Assembly: GCA_946479905.1 (NCBI GenBank)
Contig: CAMLIA010000155.1
Location: forward strand, 1 to 10,482
From: an uncultured Frankiales bacterium
GTDB lineage: Bacteria > Actinomycetota > Actinomycetes > Mycobacteriales > SCTD01
Direction of reading: 5' to 3'
DNA: 10,482 nucleotides
Shown here: positions 1 through 7,725 of the stretch, piece by piece
How positions within the stretch are numbered: the stretch's first letter is position 1
Layout: each line of letters begins with the position of its first letter
The notes under the pieces: model-generated
Told to the model about the DNA's origin: nothing
The model's input: the letters and a program-made list of their open reading frames with translations, nothing else
Database searches by the model: none
Program-made: the position numbers and the translations under genes

Positions 1-1094
1 CGCTCGGCGAGGCCACCGGCAACGACGCCCTGCCGCTCGCCCTGACCCCCGTGCGCACGACCCTGACCGCAGGCGTCGACATCCTCATCGGCAGCATCAC
101 GCTCGCCGGCTCCCTGGTCGCGGCCGGCAAGCTCGCCGGCCGGCTGCCCGGACGCCCGATCGGCTCGCTCGGCACCCGTCTCGTCACCGCCGTGCTCGCG
201 GCGCTGGCGCTCGTCCTGGTCGGGCTGCACGTGGCGTCGCGCGGCGGGCTGACCGCCCTGCTCGCCCTCGCCGCTGCGGGACTGGTGATCGGGACCCTCG
301 CGACGCTGGCCATCGGCGGCGCCGACATGCCGGTGGTCATCTCGCTGCTCAACGCCTTCACCGGCACCGCCGTCGCGATGGCCGGTTTCGTGGTCGACAG
401 CGCCCCGCTCATCATCGCCGGGGCGCTCGTCGGCGCCGCCGGCAGCCTGCTCACCGTCCTCATGGCCCGAGCCATGAACCGCTCCGTGCTCGCGGTGCTG
501 TCCGGCGGCTTCGGCACCGACGACGCGGCTCCAGGCGGGGCGGGTCCCGGTGCCACCGGTTCGGTGCGGACCGTCGAGGCGGCGGATGCGGCCCTGCAGA
601 TGGCCTACGCCCAGCGCGTCGTCATCGTCCCGGGCTTCGGCCTCGCCGCCGCGCAGGCGCAGCACGAGGCGGTCGCGCTGGCCGCGGCGCTGACCGCCCA
701 CGGCGTGCAGGTGACCTACGCGATCCATCCCGTCGCGGGTCGGATGCCGGGGCACATGAACGTGCTGCTCGCCGAGGCCGACGCGCCCTACCCGCAGATG
801 CGCGACCTCGAGGAGGCCAACGCCGAGCTGCCCTCCGCCGACGTCGCGCTCGTCGTGGGCGCGAACGACGTCACGAACCCGGCCGCCCGGCGCCCGGGCA
901 ACGCGGTCTCGGGCATGCCCATCCTCGACGTCGACCGGGCCCGTTCCGTCATCGTGATCAAGCGCTCGATGGGCCACGGCTACGCGGGCATCGACAACGA
1001 GCTCTACACCCAGCCCGGCACCGCGATGCTGTTCGGGGACGCCAAGCAGGTGCTCGACGAGGTCCTTCGGTCGGTCCGGAGCTTCGTCAGCTGA
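1..1094 (+). CDS. pntB: NAD(P) transhydrogenase subunit beta, C-terminal ~363 residues (5' end outside window)
   Basis: Beta subunit of the membrane proton-translocating transhydrogenase, which uses the proton gradient to drive hydride transfer from NADH to NADP+. The frame is open from base 3, so the start lies upstream. The family is about 460 residues, so roughly 100 are missing. Visible parts are the hydrophobic dII segment, with family stretches such as MPVVISLLNAFTG and MNRSVLAVLSGGFG (to about base 515), a Gly/Ala-rich linker (about 525-560), and the NADP(H)-binding dIII domain. dIII shows the glycine loop PGFGLAAAQAQ (from about 630), IHPVAGRMPGHMNVLLAEA (from 723), the GANDVTNP loop (from 858) carrying the conserved Asp, and IKRSMGHGYAG (from about 957). 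The gene ends 14 bases before the stop of the convergent response regulator. A pntA gene would be expected upstream, outside this window. The family call is very secure. Confidence 0.96.
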   Translation, partial: LGEATGNDALPLALTPVRTTLTAGVDILIGSITLAGSLVAAGKLAGRLPGRPIGSLGTRLVTAVLAALALVLVGLHVASRGGLTALLALAAAGLVIGTLATLAIGGADMPVVISLLNAFTGTAVAMAGFVVDSAPLIIAGALVGAAGSLLTVLMARAMNRSVLAVLSGGFGTDDAAPGGAGPGATGSVRTVEAADAALQMAYAQRVVIVPGFGLAAAQAQHEAVALAAALTAHGVQVTYAIHPVAGRMPGHMNVLLAEADAPYPQMRDLEEANAELPSADVALVVGANDVTNPAARRPGNAVSGMPILDVDRARSVIVIKRSMGHGYAGIDNELYTQPGTAMLFGDAKQVLDEVLRSVRSFVS

Positions 1095-1107
1095 CCGTCA
1101 GCTGATG
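1085..1107. terminator. Hairpin in convergent pntB / response-regulator gap, candidate bidirectional terminator
   Basis: Two copies of the self-complementary octamer TCAGCTGA (1087-1094 and 1098-1105), separated by CCG, can fold into a 10-pair stem. Pairing runs 1085-1094 with 1098-1107, including one G-T wobble, and closes a 3-base loop. The first octamer ends in the pntB stop codon, and the structure lies just before the opposing stop codon at 1109-1111. The perfect stem can form in transcripts of either strand. There is no U tract, so a classical intrinsic terminator is not shown. It may be an attenuating or RNA-stabilising 3' structure, which is common in high-G+C actinomycetes. The stem is read directly; the role is inferred. 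Confidence 0.45.
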
Positions 1108-1108
1108 G

Positions 1109-1765
1109 TCACGGCGAGGGGTGCCCGGACTTGAGCTCCGTCACCATGACCGCGGCCTGGGTCCGGCGGACGAGGCCCAGCTTCGACAGCACCGACGACA
1201 CGTAGTTCTTCACGGTCTTCTCGGCGAGGAACATCCGCTCACCGATCTCACGGTTGGTCAGCCCCTCGCCGATCAGGTCGAGGATCTTGCGCTCCTGCTC
1301 GGTCAGCACGTCGAGCGGGTCCTTGCGCACGGCGTCGGACCGCATCTTCTGCAGCAGCCGGGCGGTCGCCGACGAGTCCAGCAGCGACTGCCCGCTGCCG
1401 ACCGTGCGCACCGCCCCCACCAGGTCGTTGCCCTTGATCTGCTTGAGGACGTACCCCGACGCCCCGGCCATGATGGCGCTGAACAGCGCGTCGTCGTCGC
1501 CGAAGGACGTGAGCATCAGGCACGCCAGGTCCGGAAGGTTGGACTTGAGGTCGCGGCAGACGCTGATGCCGTCGCCGTCGGGGAGCCGGACGTCGAGCAC
1601 GGCGACGTCGGGTTTCAGGGCCGGCACCCGGGCCAGCGCCTCCGCCGCTGTCGAGGCCTCGCCGATCACCTCCATGTCGGGCTCGGCGTCGAGCAGGGCC
1701 TTGAGCCCCTGACGGACGACCTCGTGGTCGTCGAGCAGAAACACGCGCAGCACTCCGTCGGTCAT
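1109..1765 (-). CDS. devR: DosR/DevR-like two-component response regulator (NarL/LuxR family)
   Basis: Cytoplasmic transcription factor of 218 residues, the usual family size. The receiver domain covers residues about 6-122, with acidic pocket D12/D13, phospho-acceptor D58 in [11 protein letters not shown]86 and K108. The LuxR-type helix-turn-helix domain covers about 150-212 ([20 protein letters not shown], then [12 protein letters not shown]). Similarity to Mycobacterium DosR is strong throughout. With a +4 offset, the DosR DNA-contact residues K179, K182 and N183 correspond to K183, K186 and N187 here, and the DosR phosphothreonine site T205 to T209. The ATG at 1763-1765 keeps the family N-terminus; no strong Shine-Dalgarno site precedes it, so the mRNA may be leaderless or weakly translated. 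It is divergent from cydA across a DosR-type box. No sensor kinase gene is adjacent. The DosR-like subfamily is secure, but orthology or identical target choice is inferred. Confidence 0.93.
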   Translation of the reverse strand: MTDGVLRVFLLDDHEVVRQGLKALLDAEPDMEVIGEASTAAEALARVPALKPDVAVLDVRLPDGDGISVCRDLKSNLPDLACLMLTSFGDDDALFSAIMAGASGYVLKQIKGNDLVGAVRTVGSGQSLLDSSATARLLQKMRSDAVRKDPLDVLTEQERKILDLIGEGLTNREIGERMFLAEKTVKNYVSSVLSKLGLVRRTQAAVMVTELKSGHPSP

Positions 1766-1820
1766 GCCAAGAGTGTGTCAGCCCTCTCGGCATCCGCGCG
1801 CATGACGGCGGACCTGCCGG

Positions 1821-1840
1821 TTCGGGACCTTCGTCCCTTG
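1821..1840. promoter_or_regulatory. DosR-type operator box between response regulator and cydA
   Basis: The 20-base site TTCGGGACCTTCGTCCCTTG has perfect inverted arms GGGAC (1824-1828) and GTCCC (1833-1837) around a 4-base spacer. Against the published mycobacterial DosR consensus TTSGGGACTWWAGTCCCSAA it matches at 15 of 20 positions, including all ten arm bases. It ends 34 bases before the cydA ATG and begins 55 bases upstream of the regulator's ATG, so it could serve either gene or both. The 109-base divergent region (1766-1874) shows no convincing -35/-10 pair. A weak -10-like CACACT on the minus strand lies just before the regulator start. The match is seen directly; binding and direction of control are inferred. 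Confidence 0.72.
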
Positions 1841-1860
1841 GTGGGCCACTCGCCCGGCCC

Positions 1861-1865
1861 GGAGG
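1861..1865 (+). promoter_or_regulatory. Shine-Dalgarno site of cydA
   Basis: GGAGG lies 9 bases before the ATG at 1875. It supports that start and implies that the operon transcript begins upstream of 1861 rather than at the start codon. Confidence 0.75.
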
Positions 1866-1874
1866 CTGGTCGCC

Positions 1875-3263
1875 ATGAGCGCAGAGACCCTCGCCCGATG
1901 GCAGTTCGCGGTCACGACCATCTACCACTACCTGTTCGTCCCGCTCACGATCGGGCTGTCGATGCTCGTCGCCGGGATGCAGACGGCGTGGTACCGCACC
2001 GGTGACGTGCGCTGGAAGAACCTCACCAAGTTCTTCGGGAAGCTGTTCCTCATCAACTTCGCGATGGGCGTCGTCACCGGCATCGTCCAGGAGTTCCAGT
2101 TCGGGATGAACTGGAGCAGCTACTCGCGCTTCGTCGGTGACGTGTTCGGCGCCCCGCTGGCCATGGAGGGCATCCTGGCCTTCTTCATGGAGTCCACCTT
2201 CATCGGCCTGTGGATCTTCGGCTGGGACAAGCTGCCCAAGAAGGCGCACCTGGCCTGCATCTGGCTCGCAGCCATCGGCACGAACCTGTCCGCGTTCTTC
2301 ATCCTCGCGGCGAACTCGTGGATGCAGCACCCCGTCGGCTACCGCCTCGACGAGGGGGGCCGGGCCCGGCTCACGTCGATCTGGGACGTCCTGACCAACT
2401 CCACCGCGCTGGTCACCATCCCGCACACGCTCGCTGCGGCCTTCGTCATGGCCGGGGTCTTCGTGCTCTCCATCAGCGCCTGGCAGCTCCGGCAGCAGGG
2501 TGCCTCGGACCTGTTCCGGCCGACCCTGAAGCTGGGTGCCGTGACGGTCCTCGTCGCCGGCCTGCTGACCGCCGTCACCGGCGACCTGCAGGCGCGCATC
2601 ATGACCGAGCAGCAGCCCATGAAGATGGCGGCCGCGGAGGCGCTGTACGACACGAGCGCACCGGCGTCGTTCTCGCTGCTCACCATCGGGTCCCTGGACG
2701 GCCGCTCCGAGCAGTGGAGCCTGCGCGTGCCGCACGTCCTGTCCTTCATGGCCACCGGTGACCCGAACGGCAAGGTCGAGGGCGTCAACCAGGTCCAGAA
2801 GCAGTACGAGTCGACGTACGGCCCGGGGGACTACCGGCCCAACATCCCGATGGCCTACTGGACCTTCCGCCTGATGATCGGCTTCGGGGTGGTCGCCGCG
2901 GCCGGGGCGGCGCTGGCGCTGTGGTTCACGCGGCGCGGGCGGACACCGACGAGCAGCCTGTTCTGGAAGCTGGCCAGCTGGTCGCTGGCGCTGCCGATCC
3001 TCGCCAACACGACCGCCTGGGTCTTCACGGAGATGGGCCGGCAGCCCTGGACCGTCTTCGGGCTGCTGAAGACCTCCGAGTCCGCCTCGCCCACCGTCGG
3101 TCCCGGCATGGTCACCACCAGCTTCGCCACCCTCACGCTGCTGTACGGCGTGCTGGCCGTGATCGAGGTCCGGCTGCTGCTGGCCGCGATCCGCAAGGGC
3201 GCGGCGCCCGCCGTGGTCCACCTCGACGACAGCTCGGCCGCCGAGCCGGCCTTCGCCTACTAG
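1875..3263 (+). CDS. cydA: Cytochrome bd quinol oxidase subunit I
   Basis: Haem-bearing subunit of cytochrome bd, which oxidises quinol and reduces oxygen to water at the membrane with high oxygen affinity. It has 462 residues with nine predicted membrane helices. Conserved residues seen are H18 in YHYLFVPLTIG (high-spin haem ligand equivalent), E98 and E106 in MEGILAFFMESTF (haem/proton path), and H184 in IPHTL plus M387 in TEMGRQPW (the b558 ligand pair). The Q-loop motif QPMKMAAAE carries K250 and E255, equivalent to the quinol-site Lys/Glu of E. coli. The length and compact region between QPMK and helix 7 fit the short-Q-loop class rather than the longer E. coli type (about 520 residues). 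It is the first gene of a six-gene operon, with a good Shine-Dalgarno site and a DosR-type box upstream. Confidence 0.97.
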   Translation: MSAETLARWQFAVTTIYHYLFVPLTIGLSMLVAGMQTAWYRTGDVRWKNLTKFFGKLFLINFAMGVVTGIVQEFQFGMNWSSYSRFVGDVFGAPLAMEGILAFFMESTFIGLWIFGWDKLPKKAHLACIWLAAIGTNLSAFFILAANSWMQHPVGYRLDEGGRARLTSIWDVLTNSTALVTIPHTLAAAFVMAGVFVLSISAWQLRQQGASDLFRPTLKLGAVTVLVAGLLTAVTGDLQARIMTEQQPMKMAAAEALYDTSAPASFSLLTIGSLDGRSEQWSLRVPHVLSFMATGDPNGKVEGVNQVQKQYESTYGPGDYRPNIPMAYWTFRLMIGFGVVAAAGAALALWFTRRGRTPTSSLFWKLASWSLALPILANTTAWVFTEMGRQPWTVFGLLKTSESASPTVGPGMVTTSFATLTLLYGVLAVIEVRLLLAAIRKGAAPAVVHLDDSSAAEPAFAY

Positions 3264-3272
3264 GAGCCCCTC

Positions 3273-4328
3273 GTGCACCTCTACGACTTCTGGTTCGGCG
3301 TCATCGCCGTCCTCTGGATCGGCTACTTCGTCCTGGAGGGCTTCGACTTCGGCGTCGGCATGCTCATCCGCCACCTGGGCACCGACGACAGCGAGCGCCG
3401 CGTGGTGCTCAACACGGTCGGTCCGCTGTGGGACGGCAACGAGGTCTGGCTGCTCACGGCCGGTGGCGCGACCTTCGCGGCGTTCCCGGACTGGTACGCG
3501 ACGCTGTTCAGCGGCTTCTACCTGCCGCTGCTGCTCATCCTCGTCGCCCTCATCGTGCGCGGCGTCGGGTTCGAGTACCGCGGGAAGCGGGACTCGGCCG
3601 TCTGGCGGCGCAACTGGGACCTCGCGCTGCTCGTCGGCTCGGCCGTGCCCGCGCTGCTGTGGGGGGTCGCCTTCGCCAACGTCGTGCGCGGCGTCCCGAT
3701 CGCGGCCGACCACTCCTACACCGGTGGGTTCTTCAACCTCCTCAACCCCTACGCGCTGCTCGGAGGGGTGACGACCCTCGCCGCGTTCCTGCTGCACGGG
3801 TCGCTGTTCGTGTCCCTCAAGACGAGCGGTGTCGTCAAGCAGCGCGCGCACGCTCTCGCCGGACGGCTGTTCCCGGTGGTGATCCCGGTCGCGGCGGGCT
3901 TCCTGCTGTGGACGCTGGCCCAGCGCTGGCAGCCGTGGGCCGCCGTCAGCGCGGCGGTCGCGGCGATGGGCCTGCTCGCGGCCTGGTACGCCGACCGGCT
4001 CGGGCGCGACGGGTGGGCCTTCGCCGCCAGTGCGCTGGCCATCGCCGCCACCGTGGTCACGCTGTTCGCCAGCCTGTTCCCCGCCGTGCTGCCGTCCTCC
4101 ACGAGCGCGGCCTTCGACCTCACGGTGAGCAACGCCTCCAGCTCGTCCTACACCCTCACGGTGATGACCTGGGTCGCCCTGCTCGGGACGCCCGTGGTCC
4201 TGGCCTACCAGGCCTGGTCGGTCTGGGTCTTCCGCAAGCGGCTCGACGTCGGCGACATCCCCGCCGGCACCGGTGAGGTGCCGAGCCAGCGTGCCTCGGT
4301 GGGCGCGTCCACCGTCGCCAGGTCGTGA
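3273..4328 (+). CDS. cydB: Cytochrome bd quinol oxidase subunit II
   Basis: Partner subunit of CydA in the bd oxidase. It is a 351-residue integral membrane protein with about eight hydrophobic helices. Family motifs are EGFDFGVGML (E22, D25) near the N-terminus, GPLWDGNEVWLL at 50-61 (W53, D54, N56, E57; the Asp belongs to the proton path in characterised enzymes), GFYLPLLLILVALIVRGVGFEYR, and a final helix ending WVFRKR. A polar tail of about 25 residues rich in Ser and Gly follows. The start is GTG at 3273. AGGAG at 3262-3266 overlaps the cydA stop codon and sits 6 bases upstream, so the two subunits are probably translated together. The stop overlaps the cydD start in GTGA. No room exists for a CydX-type small subunit gene between cydB and cydD. 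Confidence 0.97.
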   Translation: MHLYDFWFGVIAVLWIGYFVLEGFDFGVGMLIRHLGTDDSERRVVLNTVGPLWDGNEVWLLTAGGATFAAFPDWYATLFSGFYLPLLLILVALIVRGVGFEYRGKRDSAVWRRNWDLALLVGSAVPALLWGVAFANVVRGVPIAADHSYTGGFFNLLNPYALLGGVTTLAAFLLHGSLFVSLKTSGVVKQRAHALAGRLFPVVIPVAAGFLLWTLAQRWQPWAAVSAAVAAMGLLAAWYADRLGRDGWAFAASALAIAATVVTLFASLFPAVLPSSTSAAFDLTVSNASSSSYTLTVMTWVALLGTPVVLAYQAWSVWVFRKRLDVGDIPAGTGEVPSQRASVGASTVARS

Positions 4329-5965
4329 AGCCAGTCGACCCCGAGCTGCTCGGCTGGCTGCCGCGCTGGCGGGCGTGGGCACTGGCTGTCGCCGCGCTCA
4401 CCGTGCTGCGGGCCGCGGTCGTGGTGGCGCAGGCCGTGCTGCTCGCCGACGTGCTGGTCCAAGCCTTCGACGGGGGCCGCCCCGGCCGGCCGCTGCTCGC
4501 GCTCCTCGTGGTCGTCGTGGTCCGCGCACTGACCTCCGGACTGACGGACTGGGCCGGCCGCACCGCGTCGGCCGAGCTCCGACGGTCGCTGCGCAGCCGG
4601 CTGACCCGGCACGCCGTGCAGCTCGGCCCCGCCTGGCTGGGCGGCCCCGGTGGGCGAGGGCTCACCACGCTGGTCACCGAGGGGGTCGACGGCCTCGACG
4701 GCTACGTCAGTGCGTTCCTCCCGCAACTGGTGCAGAGCTGCGTGGTGCCCGTCGCCGTCCTGGTTGCCGTCGGCGTGGCCGACTGGCGCTCGCTGCTCGT
4801 GCTGCTCGCCACGCTGCCGCTGCTGCCGCTGTTCCTCGCCCTCGTCGGCATGCACACCCGGAAGGAGACCGAGGCCGAGTACTCCGGCCTGGCCCGGCTC
4901 ACCGACCACTTCCTCGACGTCGTCGTGGGGCTGCCGACCCTCACCGTGTTCGGGCGCGCCGGGCGCCAGGCCGCGGTGCTTCGGGACATGGCCCGGTCGC
5001 ACCGCGAGCGCACCATGAAGGTGCTCCGCACCGCCTTCCTCAGCGCGCTCGTGCTCGAGCTGCTGGCCACCCTCTCCGTGGCGGTCGTCGCGGTCTTCCT
5101 CGGGTTCCGGCTGGTCGACGGCCACGTCGGGTTCCAGACCGCATTGACGGTGCTGCTGCTCGCCCCGGAGGCCTTCGCCCCGGTCAGGGCGGTCGGCAGC
5201 TCCTTCCACGCCGCGGCGGGCGGGCTGGCTGCGGCGGCCGCGGCCAAGGCGGTGCTGCACGCACCGGTCCCCGCCACCGGCGCGGGGACAGTGGTCCCGG
5301 CTCCCGGCCCGCTCGTCCTCGAGCACGTCACCGCCCAGTACCCCGACGGCACCGTGGCGCTGCAGGGCCTCTCCCTCGAGGTGCGACCCGGCGAGTGCGT
5401 CGCCGTCGTGGGCGACAGCGGCTGCGGCAAGTCGACCCTGCTGCAGGTCCTGCTGGGGCTGCTGCCGGTGCTGGAGGGACGCGTCGTCGTCGGCGGCGTC
5501 GACCTCAGCGACTGCGACCTGGAGGCGTGGCGCGAGCAGGTGGCCTGGGTGCCGCAGCGGCCCTGGCTGTTCGCCGGCTCGATCGAGGACAACATCCGGC
5601 TCGGCCGACCCGACGCTCCCGCCGCCGCGCTGGCCCGCGCGGTGCGCGACGCGCGCGTCGACCAGTTCCTCGGCGAGCTGCCTGCGGGGCTGGCCACGGA
5701 CGTGGGGGAGCGGGGGCTGGGGCTGTCCCTCGGCCAGCAGCGCCGGGTCGCCCTCGCCCGCGCGCTGCTGCGGGACGCGCCCGTCCTGCTGCTCGACGAA
5801 CCCACCGCCGACCTCGACGTGCGCAGCGAGCTGGAGGTCGTCCGCGCGCTGCGGAGGGCGTGCGTCGGCCGCACCGTCGTCGTGACGACGCACCGGTCGG
5901 CGCCGTTCACCGGGTGGACCCGCTCGGTCCGTCTGGACGCCGCGGCACTTGGGCGGTCGGCATGA
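4325..5965 (+). CDS. cydD: ABC transporter CydD subunit (cytochrome bd assembly)
   Basis: One half of the heterodimeric CydDC exporter in the inner membrane, required for bd oxidase assembly and linked in the literature to export of thiols and/or haem. It has 546 residues. The N-terminal six-helix domain (about 1-310) carries CydD stretches such as TEGVDGLDGYVSAFLPQ, VGLPTLTVFGRA and LLLAPEAFAPVRAVGSSFH. The nucleotide-binding domain has Walker A GDSGCGKST (363-371), Q-loop VPQRPWLFAGSIEDNIRLG, signature LSLGQ (467-471), Walker B VLLLDEP (487-493) and H-loop H523. The non-Gly third signature residue is usual for CydD. GTG at 4325 overlaps the cydB stop by 4 bases and has no clear Shine-Dalgarno site, so re-initiation after cydB is likely. 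The stop overlaps the cydC start. Confidence 0.95.
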   Translation: MKPVDPELLGWLPRWRAWALAVAALTVLRAAVVVAQAVLLADVLVQAFDGGRPGRPLLALLVVVVVRALTSGLTDWAGRTASAELRRSLRSRLTRHAVQLGPAWLGGPGGRGLTTLVTEGVDGLDGYVSAFLPQLVQSCVVPVAVLVAVGVADWRSLLVLLATLPLLPLFLALVGMHTRKETEAEYSGLARLTDHFLDVVVGLPTLTVFGRAGRQAAVLRDMARSHRERTMKVLRTAFLSALVLELLATLSVAVVAVFLGFRLVDGHVGFQTALTVLLLAPEAFAPVRAVGSSFHAAAGGLAAAAAAKAVLHAPVPATGAGTVVPAPGPLVLEHVTAQYPDGTVALQGLSLEVRPGECVAVVGDSGCGKSTLLQVLLGLLPVLEGRVVVGGVDLSDCDLEAWREQVAWVPQRPWLFAGSIEDNIRLGRPDAPAAALARAVRDARVDQFLGELPAGLATDVGERGLGLSLGQQRRVALARALLRDAPVLLLDEPTADLDVRSELEVVRALRRACVGRTVVVTTHRSAPFTGWTRSVRLDAAALGRSA

Positions 5966-7725
5966 GCCGGCGACCGGGCGCGCGGCTGCTGCTCGCGGCG
6001 CTGCTCGCCGCCCTCACGACCTGTGCCGGGATCGGCCTGATGAGCACCTCGGGCTGGCTGATCGCCCGGGCGGCCGAGCACCCGGAGGCCTCCGCGCTGA
6101 CCCTCGCGGCGGTCGCTGTCCGGACGCTCGGACTGGGCAGGGGAGTCCTCCGGTACGCCGAGCGCCTCACCGGCCACGACGCGGTGCTGCGCTGGATCGC
6201 CGACCGCAGGGTGGAGGTCTTCGAGCTGCTGCGGCGGCAGCCGAACGGCCTGCGGACGGGGGCGGCGCTGAGCGCGCTCGGGCGCGACGTCGAGGGACTG
6301 CAGGACCTCTGGCTGCGCGGCGCGCTGCCCTGGGCCGCGGCGACCCTGGTGGCCGTGCTCGCCGGTGCCGCCGCGGCCGCGGTGCTGCCCGTGGCCGGCC
6401 TCGTGCTCGGCGCGGGGCTTGCGGTGGCCGTGGTCGTCGTACCGTGCCTCGCGCTCGCGTCCACGGGGACGGTCGTGCCGCTCGCCGACGCCCGGGCCAC
6501 CCATCAGGCTGCCGTGACCGACCTGCTCATGGGCTGTGCCGACCTGGTGGCGGCGAAGGGCACCACCGGGGCGCTGGAGGCCACCGAGGCGGCCGCGACG
6601 GAGCTGCAGCGGCTGGCCCGGGGGACGGCCCTCCGAACCGCGGCGCTCAGCGGGCTGGTCGTGCTGGCGCAAGGGCTCAGCACCTGCGGGGTCGCCTGGG
6701 TGGGCTGGCAGGCGGTCACGCAGGGGGCGCTGACGAGGGTGTGGCTGGTGGTGCTCGTGCTGGGTGCGTTCGCCGCCTTCGAGCCGGCGACCGGCCTCGT
6801 CGACGCCGTGGACGCGGTGCGCACCGGTCGCCGGGCGCTGCGCCGGGTGACGGCGCTCGAGAGCGCACCGGTGCCGAGCGCGGCAACGGCGGAGCCCGAC
6901 CCGTCGGCAGCCCTGGTCGTCGCGCGTGGGCTGGGGCTGACGCGTCCGGGCCGGATGGTCGCGGCCCTGCGGGACGTCGACCTGGAGCTCGTGGCCGGAC
7001 GTGCCGTGGCCGTCGTCGGCGGCAGCGGAGCCGGCAAGACGACCCTGCTGCAGCTGCTCGCGGGGCAGCTCGTGCCGACCGCCGGTGAGGTGCGCGTCGC
7101 CGGCGTGCCTGCCTCGAGCCTGACTCAGGAGAGCAGGCCTCAGGCCGTGGCCCTCGTGGAGCAGGACGCACACGTCTTCGACACGACGTTGCGGGACAAC
7201 CTGCGGCTGGGACGTCCCTCGGCCTCCGACGCCGACCTCGAGGAGGTGCTCGGCCTGGTCGGGCTGGGCCCCTGGAGAGCTGGCCTGCCCGCCGGCCTCG
7301 ACACGCCCCTGGGGCACCGGGGCACCCGGCTGTCGGGTGGCCAGCGCCGGCGGCTGACCGTCGCCCGAGGGCTGCTGACACCGGCTCCGGTGCTGCTGCT
7401 CGACGAGCCGACCGAGGGGCTGGCGCCCGACGAGGCGGACCAGCTCGTCGCCGCCGTGCTGCGGGCTGCCGCGGACCGCGCGGTCCTGCTCGTGACCCAC
7501 CGGCTCGCCGTGCTCGACCAGTGCCACGACGTCCTCGTCCTGGAGCACGGCGAGGTCGCGCTGCAGGGCAGCCCCGGCCTGGTGCGAGCGCTGCCGGGGC
7601 TGGTGCGGGACGCCGCGGAGGCCCAGCGGCCCGCGGTAGTGACCTTGGACCTGCCCGCTGGGGACCTGCGGATCTGCGGGCGCCGCGCCCCGGTGCCCGA
7701 CGCTGCGTGCGAGGAGGCGTCATGA
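5962..7725 (+). CDS. cydC: ABC transporter CydC subunit (cytochrome bd assembly)
   Basis: Second half of the CydDC transporter, 587 residues. The open frame continues far upstream through cydD, but the ATG at 5962, overlapping the cydD stop in ATGA, begins the recognisable protein. The membrane domain contains the CydC hallmarks LMSTSGWLIARAAEHPE and GRGVLRYAERLTGHDAVLRW. The ATPase domain has Walker A GGSGAGKTT (353-361), canonical signature LSGGQ (457-461), Walker B VLLLDEP (477-483) and H513. With LSLGQ in CydD and LSGGQ here, the dimer should have two unequal ATP sites. About 40 residues after the ATPase core are unmatched by anything I recognise. The stop overlaps the next ATG by 4 bases. 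Confidence 0.94.
   Translation: MSRRPGARLLLAALLAALTTCAGIGLMSTSGWLIARAAEHPEASALTLAAVAVRTLGLGRGVLRYAERLTGHDAVLRWIADRRVEVFELLRRQPNGLRTGAALSALGRDVEGLQDLWLRGALPWAAATLVAVLAGAAAAAVLPVAGLVLGAGLAVAVVVVPCLALASTGTVVPLADARATHQAAVTDLLMGCADLVAAKGTTGALEATEAAATELQRLARGTALRTAALSGLVVLAQGLSTCGVAWVGWQAVTQGALTRVWLVVLVLGAFAAFEPATGLVDAVDAVRTGRRALRRVTALESAPVPSAATAEPDPSAALVVARGLGLTRPGRMVAALRDVDLELVAGRAVAVVGGSGAGKTTLLQLLAGQLVPTAGEVRVAGVPASSLTQESRPQAVALVEQDAHVFDTTLRDNLRLGRPSASDADLEEVLGLVGLGPWRAGLPAGLDTPLGHRGTRLSGGQRRRLTVARGLLTPAPVLLLDEPTEGLAPDEADQLVAAVLRAAADRAVLLVTHRLAVLDQCHDVLVLEHGEVALQGSPGLVRALPGLVRDAAEAQRPAVVTLDLPAGDLRICGRRAPVPDAACEEAS
7711..7717 (+). promoter_or_regulatory. Shine-Dalgarno site of the Acg-family gene
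   Basis: GAGGAGG, inside the last codons of cydC, precedes the ATG at 7722 by 4 bases. Together with the ATGA overlap it fixes this start although the frame is open for another 200 bases upstream. Confidence 0.6.

Noticed and set aside
2820..2845. DosR-box-like GGGAC-TACC-GGCCC inside cydA.
   Set aside because: One arm is imperfect and only about 13 of 20 consensus positions fit. It encodes the conserved GPGDYRPN stretch of CydA, and no downstream start needs a promoter there.
1248..4382. Very long open frame on the minus strand opposite cydA and cydB, with similar long open frames opposite cydDC (4205-5893, 4702-7548).
   Set aside because: Their products are low-complexity runs of Arg, Gly, Pro, His and Gln without domains, as expected from antisense reading of G+C-rich genes. 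The plus-strand genes show clear family motifs over the whole length.
4273..5961. In-frame open extension of cydC upstream of 5962 through most of cydD, which could suggest a much larger fused protein.
   Set aside because: The upstream part is Arg/Ala/Gly-rich shadow sequence of cydD. CydC homology begins at the ATG at 5962, which also makes an ATGA overlap.
7639..7652. Degenerate GTGAC-CTTG-GACCT element about 70 bases before the Acg gene, considered as a second DosR site.
   Set aside because: Both arms deviate, it lies within cydC coding sequence, and the ATGA overlap already explains expression of the Acg gene from the cyd transcript.
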